Shown: piece after piece, positions 1 to 4,255 of the stretch
How positions within the stretch are numbered: the stretch's first letter is position 1
Layout: each line of letters starts with the position of its first letter
Origin: Flavobacteriaceae bacterium
GTDB taxonomy: Bacteria > Bacteroidota > Bacteroidia > Flavobacteriales > Flavobacteriaceae
Length of the DNA stretch: 6,263 nt
Assembly: GCA_002691265.1 (NCBI GenBank)
Contig: NZHJ01000013.1
Coordinates: forward strand, 63,083 to 69,345
Direction of reading: 5' to 3'
Notes under the pieces: model-generated
Databases searched by the model: none
Seen by the model: the letters and a program-made list of their open reading frames with translations, nothing else
Told to the model about the DNA's origin: nothing
Program-made: the position numbers and the translations under genes

Positions 1-236
1 TCAAAAATCAAGTCAAAGTCAATATTTTCAGAAGTTTTATCAATTCTCTTAAATAAAACAGATGTTTTTGTAGTACAATTTGAAAGGGTAAAGCTGATAG
101 AGGGATTTTTAGGTGTTTGATCAGGATTTTTACCCCAGTACTTCACCAATGCTATGTTACTTGGAGATTTCCATGAAAAAGAAATCTCATCAATTTTATT
201 TGTTGCTTCATTTGCTGTAAAATCTTGAATAATCAT
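1..236 (-). CDS. mvaD: Diphosphomevalonate decarboxylase, N-terminal part (runs off left edge)
   Basis: Only the first 78 codons plus two bases are present; the gene continues beyond position 1. The enzyme converts mevalonate 5-diphosphate to isopentenyl diphosphate with ATP use and CO2 release, the last step of the cytosolic mevalonate pathway. The visible protein carries the family's N-terminal signature SPSNIALVKYWGK (residues 24-36), followed by NPSISFTLSNC (residues 44-54), matching the substrate-binding strand of GHMP-fold decarboxylases. The start is the ATG at 234-236. The frame upstream of it has no better start and runs into the tRNA gene. The 20 or so residues before the signature are a normal extension in Flavobacteriia homologues. 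The gene lies 18 bases downstream of tRNA-Leu on the same strand with no visible terminator between them, so co-transcription is likely. The family call is confident. Whether the rest of the gene is intact cannot be seen. Confidence 0.9.
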   Translation of the reverse strand, partial: MIIQDFTANEATNKIDEISFSWKSPSNIALVKYWGKNPDQTPKNPSISFTLSNCTTKTSVLFKRIDKTSENIDFDLIF

Positions 237-254
237 TAAATGAAAGTGAATTTG

Positions 255-336
255 TGCGGGCGGAGAGACTCGAACTCTCACACCTTGCGGCACTAGATCC
301 TAAGTCTAGCGTGTCTACCAATTCCACCACGCCCGC
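255..336 (-). tRNA. tRNA-Leu, anticodon UAG
   Basis: On the minus strand this 82-base stretch folds as a class II tRNA. The 7-bp acceptor stem is GCGGGCG pairing with CGCCCGC, with discriminator base A at 255. The D arm contains GTGGAATTGGTAGACAC. The anticodon stem CTAGA/TCTAG encloses the loop CTTAGGA, which gives anticodon TAG (bases 300-302) and reads CUN leucine codons. The variable arm is a short GCC-GCAA-GGT hairpin typical of leucine tRNAs. The T arm is GAGAG-TTCGAGT-CTCTC. CCA is not encoded (the sequence after the discriminator is CAA), so the end must be added by the CCA-adding enzyme. All stems pair fully, so the gene looks functional. Confidence 0.97.
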
Positions 337-348
337 AAAATTGAAAGG

Positions 349-356
349 CAAATATA
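349..356 (-). promoter_or_regulatory. Likely -7 box of the tRNA-Leu (and mvaD) promoter
   Basis: Read on the minus strand the bases are TATATTTG, an exact match to the Bacteroidota primary sigma-factor -7 consensus TAnnTTTG. It ends 12 bases before the mature 5' end of the tRNA, so transcription would start a few bases ahead of the tRNA and leave a very short leader. No clean -33 TTG element is visible at the usual spacing, which lowers confidence. In an AT-rich genome a single 8-base match can occur by chance, but the position is right for a tRNA promoter. Confidence 0.5.
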
Positions 357-373
357 AAAAATACTTTGTGAAA

Positions 374-469
374 TTGATGATTTAAATTGTTTTTAAAAGG
401 GGTTATTGGTAATTTATCTTCATTACTAAATTTAGTAGTGATTGCTGGCATTACTCCACTCCATGCCAT
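374..469 (-). pseudogene. N-terminal remnant of a dihydrodipicolinate synthase (DapA) family gene
   Basis: From the ATG at 467-469 the minus strand reads MAWSGVMPAITTKF and continues through SNEDKL, PITPFKNN and LNHQ. In Bacteroidota members of the DHDPS / N-acetylneuraminate lyase family the chain typically opens with W-x-GVMPA-x-TTKF, an acidic loop, KLD, F-x-x-N-(I/L)-x-x-Q, then AGVxGI. The spacing of W, GVMPA, TTKF, KL, F, N and Q fits that pattern without a gap. After the Q at about residue 31 the resemblance ends: the frame continues as a hydrophobic stretch containing the tRNA promoter and stops inside the tRNA gene (stop at 293-295, 58 codons in all). A full-length enzyme has about 300 residues, so this cannot be functional. 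It starts 50 bases after the hemW stop, on the same strand. The identification is from remembered family pattern only; a chance resemblance is possible. Confidence 0.5.
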
Positions 470-519
470 ATAAAAGGTTTTGTATTGAAAATAATGTTTT
501 TTTGCTAATATATTTTGGT

Positions 520-1644
520 CTAATTTGTCACAAATAAGTCAGATGCAACTCCGTCAGTTAAAAATTTGTACTCTTTTGATGTATGAAGTTTATTGTTTGT
601 TTTGATAAGTACACCTTCTTTAATTTTAAGTTCTATTTGTTTACTTAAATTATCTAAATTCAAATCTGAAAATTCTGATTTAATTAAATCTAAATCAATT
701 CCTTCTGAGGTTCTTAAACCTATCATTATTACTTCATTTAACACATCAATTTGTGATAGAACCTCTGATTCATTGGGTAAAATATTTTCTTTAATTTTTT
801 CAATATACTTCTGATTATTACTAACATTCCATGTTCTTAAGGAACCATCAAATGAATGTGCTGATGGCCCAAACCCAATATATTTTTTTCTGTACCAATA
901 TGTAAGGTTATTTTTACATTCATAGCCAGGTTTTGAAAAACTTGAAAATTCGTAATTACAATAACCTAATTTTAACAACGTTTCATAGGCATACTCAAAT
1001 TGCAATTTCTGATCCCTGTCTTCAACTTCCTTTATCTTGTTTTTTTCAATCAATTTTTTTAGAGCTGTTTTTGGTTCAACGGTTAAAACATAAGTTGAAA
1101 TATGGGGTACATCATGATATAATCCAATTTCAATGTTTTTTTTCCATGCATCAATTGAACTTTCAGGAATTCCATAGATTAGATCAATAGAAAAATTGAT
1201 AAAATTATTTTTTATTTTTTCAATTGAATCAATTGCAGTTTTTGAATTGTGACTCCTGTTCATTAACACTAAATCAGAATCAATAAAAGATTGTATCCCA
1301 AGACTAACTCTGTTAAAACTATTTTTTTTCCACACTTCAATTTTTTCAAGACTAACATCATCAGGATTACATTCAATTGTAATTTCAGCATTATTTGAAA
1401 TTTTAAATTTTTTATAAATTTCATTTAAAATTTTTTCTAAATCTATTTCAGTAAGAATTGAAGGTGTTCCTCCTCCAAAATATATTGAGCCAACATCATC
1501 ATTCAACTCATTTGATCTTAAAGAAATTTCACTTACAATTGAATCAACAATTAAGTCTTTTGATTTTATCGATGTAGAAAAATGATAATTACAATAATGA
1601 CATGCTTTTCTACAAAAAGGAATATGAATATATATACTGTTTAT
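520..1644 (-). CDS. hemW: HemW, radical SAM heme chaperone (coproporphyrinogen oxidase-like), with probable ATA start
   Basis: HemW binds heme and a [4Fe-4S] cluster and delivers heme to target proteins in the cytoplasm; it is often mislabelled as oxygen-independent coproporphyrinogen oxidase HemN. With the start at 1642-1644 the protein has 374 residues, the normal length. The N-terminus reads NSIYIHIPFCRKACHYC: cysteines 11, 15 and 18 form the radical-SAM CX3CX2C motif. GGGTPS (residues 57-62) is the SAM-binding glycine motif. GFGPSAHSF and the C-terminal GLRTSEGID segment are typical of HemW. The first ATG/GTG/TTG codon in frame is a TTG at 1504-1506, which would delete the whole cluster motif, so it is rejected. 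Upstream, the frame is open only to a stop at 1657-1659, and the only plausible start before the conserved IYIHIPFC is ATA, overlapping the ruvC stop (ATAA). It is the last gene of the lipoprotein-ruvC-hemW operon. The function is confident; the start codon is inference. Confidence 0.9.
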   Translation of the reverse strand: MNSIYIHIPFCRKACHYCNYHFSTSIKSKDLIVDSIVSEISLRSNELNDDVGSIYFGGGTPSILTEIDLEKILNEIYKKFKISNNAEITIECNPDDVSLEKIEVWKKNSFNRVSLGIQSFIDSDLVLMNRSHNSKTAIDSIEKIKNNFINFSIDLIYGIPESSIDAWKKNIEIGLYHDVPHISTYVLTVEPKTALKKLIEKNKIKEVEDRDQKLQFEYAYETLLKLGYCNYEFSSFSKPGYECKNNLTYWYRKKYIGFGPSAHSFDGSLRTWNVSNNQKYIEKIKENILPNESEVLSQIDVLNEVIMIGLRTSEGIDLDLIKSEFSDLNLDNLSKQIELKIKEGVLIKTNNKLHTSKEYKFLTDGVASDLFVTN

Positions 1645-2195
1645 GACCCTCTTATTTTATCTTTATTTTTATTTACAAAGCTTGACCAACTAGAATATTT
1701 TGTTCCCTCAAAAGAATTTTTTGAATTATAAAAATGACATACAGCAGCTGCCAGTCCATCTGTAGAATCTAAATTTTTAGGCAACTCTTTTATAGCTAAT
1801 AAATTCTGAAGCATTTTTGCTACTTGTTCTTTACTAGCATTACCATTACCTGTTATTGCCATTTTTATTTTTTTTGGTGAATACTCTGTAATCGGTATTT
1901 CTCTTGAAAGACCTGCCGCCATTGCTATTCCTTGGGCTCTGCCAAGTTTGAGCATACTCTGAATGTTTTTACCAAAAAAAGGCGCCTCAATAGCTATTTC
2001 ATCAGGATTAAACTCTTCTATTAAAGAAATAGTTCTTTCAAAGACTAATTTTAGTTTTAAATAATGGTCTTTATGTTTTGTTAAATTCAACTCATTCATT
2101 TCTATGAGTGACATTTTTCTATCCTTTATTTTGATTATACCGAAACCCATTATTGTTGTCCCTGGGTCAATACCTAAAATTATTTTTTCACTCAT
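1641..2195 (-). CDS. ruvC: RuvC, crossover junction endodeoxyribonuclease (Holliday junction resolvase)
   Basis: RuvC cuts Holliday junctions symmetrically, working as a dimer with the RuvAB branch-migration motor in homologous recombination and repair. The 184-residue product has the usual length and RNase H-like fold signatures. LGIDPGTT carries the first catalytic aspartate (Asp10). IAIEAPFFGKN carries the glutamate (Glu70). LPKNLDSTDGLAAAVCH carries the pair Asp143 and Asp146. These match E. coli Asp7, Glu66, Asp138 and Asp141 in order and spacing, so all four metal ligands are present. The conserved block SMLKLGRAQGIAMAAG is also intact. The start is the ATG at 2193-2195, five bases after the stop of the upstream lipoprotein gene. 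The TAA stop overlaps the proposed hemW start by three bases. Position and spacing indicate one transcript for the three genes. Confidence 0.97.
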   Translation of the reverse strand: MSEKIILGIDPGTTIMGFGIIKIKDRKMSLIEMNELNLTKHKDHYLKLKLVFERTISLIEEFNPDEIAIEAPFFGKNIQSMLKLGRAQGIAMAAGLSREIPITEYSPKKIKMAITGNGNASKEQVAKMLQNLLAIKELPKNLDSTDGLAAAVCHFYNSKNSFEGTKYSSWSSFVNKNKDKIRGS

Positions 2196-2200
2196 AGTTT

Positions 2201-2683
2201 TTATTCAGTTGAAATTATAATTGGCATAGTAAATATTACTTCAACCTGCTGACCCCTTTTAATAGCGGGATATAACTTTGGGAAATTTGAAATAGTAAGA
2301 TTAAATGAACTATTTATAACTTCTTTGTATTTAAGATTTTTTTTTGAAATATTTATACTTTCAACAGAAATTAGACCTTTTTTATCAACCATTAAAACCA
2401 TATTGACTGTATCTACAAGTGTTCTGTTCAGAACCAAATTGTTTTTTTTTAAATTTGCTGTAAAATTATTTGTAATGGTTTCAACAAAACATTTATTTTT
2501 TTGTGAGACACTATTTAACTCTAAACAATTCTCAAAAACGGGATACTGATCAACTTCATTCCAGTTAAATGATTTTAGTTCTTCATTTATAAACTCATCA
2601 ACTGAAATTTTTCTGTCAATTTGAAAATCATATTCACAAGAATTAACTAAAAAAAAGAAAATAAAAATCAGAGTTATTCTCAC
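2201..2683 (-). CDS. Small lipoprotein with TonB C-terminal-like domain, unknown role
   Basis: The 160-residue product begins with a short hydrophobic signal (RITLIFIFFFLVNS) ending in a lipobox-like LVNSC, so Cys16 is the likely lipidated residue and the protein should be membrane-anchored outside the cytoplasm. The segment DQYPVF (residues 45-50), a cysteine at 53 and a CF pair at 65-66 resemble the start of TonB C-terminal-like domains found in many Bacteroidota proteins. The rest (residues ~85-156) alternates strands and ends in VEVIFTMPIII, like the last strand of TonB-C. It lacks the membrane anchor plus proline-rich linker of a true TonB, so it is not expected to energise transporters in the standard way. 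The start is GTG at 2681-2683. The nearby ATG at 2688-2690 is in another frame and soon hits a stop. It is the first gene of the operon with ruvC and hemW. The domain assignment is moderate; the function is unknown. Confidence 0.75.
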   Translation of the reverse strand: MRITLIFIFFFLVNSCEYDFQIDRKISVDEFINEELKSFNWNEVDQYPVFENCLELNSVSQKNKCFVETITNNFTANLKKNNLVLNRTLVDTVNMVLMVDKKGLISVESINISKKNLKYKEVINSSFNLTISNFPKLYPAIKRGQQVEVIFTMPIIISTE

Positions 2684-2749
2684 AATACATATTAATTAAT
2701 TAATTTCATAAAGTTAATTGATTTTATTTAGAAAATTCTTAATTATCAT
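2684..2749. promoter_or_regulatory. Divergent promoter region between the lipoprotein operon and the DUF456 gene
   Basis: These 66 bases separate two genes that point away from each other, so both must have their promoters here or nearby. The region is almost purely A and T. On the minus strand, TAACTTTA at 2709-2716 differs from the Bacteroidota -7 consensus TAnnTTTG in its last base only, and ends 25 bases before the GTG start of the lipoprotein gene. No good -33 element accompanies it. On the plus strand I see no convincing -7 box. The existence of promoters is inferred from gene orientation; the exact elements are uncertain. Confidence 0.45.
2691..2704. repeat. Short ATTA-type tandem repeat and palindrome in the divergent promoter region
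   Basis: The bases ATTAATTAATTAAT are three and a half copies of ATTA and form a perfect 14-base palindrome. It lies just upstream of the lipoprotein start codon. It could be a binding site or simply AT-rich filler; nothing in the sequence decides this. Confidence 0.4.
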
Positions 2750-3244
2750 ATGGATATATTTTTGTTGGTATTGTCTTTTGTGTTTATGATAGTAGGGATT
2801 ATAGGTAGCGTAATTCCTGTTTTACCTGGCCCTTTAAGTTCATGGTTAGGGTTATTTATCTTTAGTAATATTTCAAATGTGCAAGTAGAAAGTAAAATAC
2901 TTATTTTTTGCTTAATTATTGGATTAATAATTTTTGTTCTCGATTATATAATTCCAATATATACTTCAAAAAAATTTGGAGCAAGTAAGTTTGGAATAAT
3001 AGGGGCTTCAATTGGGACTTTAATTGGCTTATTTTTGCCACCATTTGGAATCATAATTGGTGCAATAATTGGTGCAATTACTGGTGAATTATTTCTAAAC
3101 AAAAATTTTGAAAAATCAATTAAAGCTGCTGCTGGAGTTTTTCTAGGGTTAATCGTTTCCGGGTTTACAAAAGCATTAATATCGATTGTATTTTTAGTAA
3201 TCTATATAAATTTATTCCTGAATAATTTTGGAAAGCTATTTTGA
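2750..3244 (+). CDS. DUF456 domain-containing integral membrane protein
   Basis: The 164-residue protein is almost entirely hydrophobic and fits the DUF456 family, whose members are small inner-membrane proteins of unknown function. Characteristic segments are IPVLPGPLSSWLGL near residues 22-35, VLDYIIPIYTSKKFGASKFGIIGASIGT (residues 63-90), a glycine-rich helix pair around LFLPPFGIIIGAIIGAITGEL (residues 94-114), and a C-terminal hydrophobic block (about residues 128-157). Membrane segments are expected near 3-25, 48-70, 80-96, 98-115 and 128-157; the glycine-zipper pattern suggests close helix packing. The start is the ATG at 2750-2752, giving a protein that begins directly with the first membrane helix. 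The gene is alone on the plus strand, and its TGA stop overlaps the end of the opposing lacI-type gene by nine bases. The family call is good; the function is unknown. Confidence 0.85.
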   Translation: MDIFLLVLSFVFMIVGIIGSVIPVLPGPLSSWLGLFIFSNISNVQVESKILIFCLIIGLIIFVLDYIIPIYTSKKFGASKFGIIGASIGTLIGLFLPPFGIIIGAIIGAITGELFLNKNFEKSIKAAAGVFLGLIVSGFTKALISIVFLVIYINLFLNNFGKLF

Positions 3245-4255
3245 TCCACCAGCGATTGTCATTGTTGGGATAATTTCAGTTGTGAAGGAATTTGTATTTT
3301 TTTCTAATCCAAACCATTTCGAATTCATTCTATCAACCAGTAAGCCCACCGATCTGTTTCCAATTTCTGAACCATGCTGATAAATCGTCGTTAACTTAGG
3401 ACTAGAATACTCTGAAATTGTTTTATCTCCAAAACCAACAACTGAAAGTTCTTCAGGAATTTTAATACCCAAACTTCTCGCAATATTAATAGAAATTACA
3501 CCACAAATTATGTCAGCTGAAATGATTGCGTCAGGTTTATTCTTTTCGATAAACTTCTGGATTTCATTGTGCTTATCAAGATTTTTTGAAATCCTGAGAA
3601 TTAAATTTTTATCAAACTTTCCAAACAAGTCATAAGTAGCTTTTCTAAATCCATTTGCTCTGTATTTACCAACATTTAAATCATTTATTGTTGTTACAAA
3701 ACCAATTTTTTTTCTTCCTAATTCTTTCAAACTTTTGACTTCATTATAAATTGCATCAAAATCATCAATAATAACTTTGTCACAATTAATTTTATCAGTC
3801 ACTCGATCAAACATAACTATAGGAGTATCCTTCATGGTAAATTCCTTGATGTGAGAAAAATCATTTTTATTTAGAGTCTCTTCAGACATTGCAATAATTA
3901 CACCGTCAACATTCCCACTTGATAAAATTTGAAGACTATCCATTTCTTTTATAATTGATTCTTTTGTAGTGACCGTGATGACATCATATCCATGCTCATC
4001 TGCTGCATCATGAATACCGTCCAATACTTTGGAATAAAATCTATTTAAAATATCAGGGATAACAACCCCAATCGTAAGGGTCCTATTACTTTTGAGGCTA
4101 AGCGCTATCTTATTGGGCTTATAGTTAAGCTTTTTTGCTAATTTTTTTACTTTTTCAATTGTTTGAACACTTATCTCTGGACTGTCATGTAGCGCTTTGG
4201 AAACTGTTGAAACAGAAACTTTAAGTTCTTTTGCTAATTCTTTTAATGTTATCAT
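3236..4255 (-). CDS. LacI-family transcriptional regulator
   Basis: The 339-residue product is a standard-length LacI/GalR regulator. Residues 2-24 (TLKELAKELKVSVSTVSKALHD) form the helix-turn-helix. NYKPNKIALSLKSNRT (residues 44-59) is the hinge helix; Leu54 aligns with the leucine that intercalates in the operator minor groove. TIGVVIPDI opens the periplasmic-binding-protein-like sensor domain (about residues 60-339), which includes VDGVIIAMS, PIVMFDRV, RKKIGFVT, PDAIISADIICGV and ELSVVGFGDKTISEYSSPKLTTIYQ. Such proteins bind an operator as dimers and change affinity when a sugar binds. The ATG at 4253-4255 shares one base with the TAA stop of the GH3 gene (TAATG), so the two are translationally coupled. 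The regulator probably controls this glycoside-hydrolase operon, sensing a mono- or oligosaccharide from it. No operator can be assigned, because the operon's promoter lies outside the window. The 3' end overlaps the DUF456 gene tail-to-tail. Confidence 0.95.
   Translation of the reverse strand: MITLKELAKELKVSVSTVSKALHDSPEISVQTIEKVKKLAKKLNYKPNKIALSLKSNRTLTIGVVIPDILNRFYSKVLDGIHDAADEHGYDVITVTTKESIIKEMDSLQILSSGNVDGVIIAMSEETLNKNDFSHIKEFTMKDTPIVMFDRVTDKINCDKVIIDDFDAIYNEVKSLKELGRKKIGFVTTINDLNVGKYRANGFRKATYDLFGKFDKNLILRISKNLDKHNEIQKFIEKNKPDAIISADIICGVISINIARSLGIKIPEELSVVGFGDKTISEYSSPKLTTIYQHGSEIGNRSVGLLVDRMNSKWFGLEKNTNSFTTEIIPTMTIAGGSK

Noticed and set aside
422..439. Near-perfect palindrome around ACTAAATTTAGT, possible operator or terminator.
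   Set aside because: It has no loop and no GC-rich stem, so it is not a terminator. It lies within the codons for TTKFSN of the DapA-family remnant, which explains the sequence, and AT-rich palindromes of this size are common here.
593..814. Open frame on the plus strand opposite hemW (73 codons).
   Set aside because: It is a shadow of the hemW coding strand, with low-complexity content and no recognisable domain.
977..982. AACGTT as a candidate LacI-type operator core.
   Set aside because: It lies inside hemW coding sequence, far from any promoter of the glycan genes, and its flanks are not symmetric.
933..1190. Open frame on the plus strand opposite hemW (85 codons).
   Set aside because: It is antisense to a well-conserved gene and its product resembles no family I know.
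1504..1506. TTG as the hemW start codon.
   Set aside because: It would remove the first 46 residues, including the CX3CX2C cluster motif that is clearly encoded and in frame upstream.
2325..2549. Open frame on the plus strand opposite the lipoprotein gene (74 codons).
   Set aside because: Its phenylalanine-rich content is explained by the A-rich opposite strand; no start context or family match is visible.
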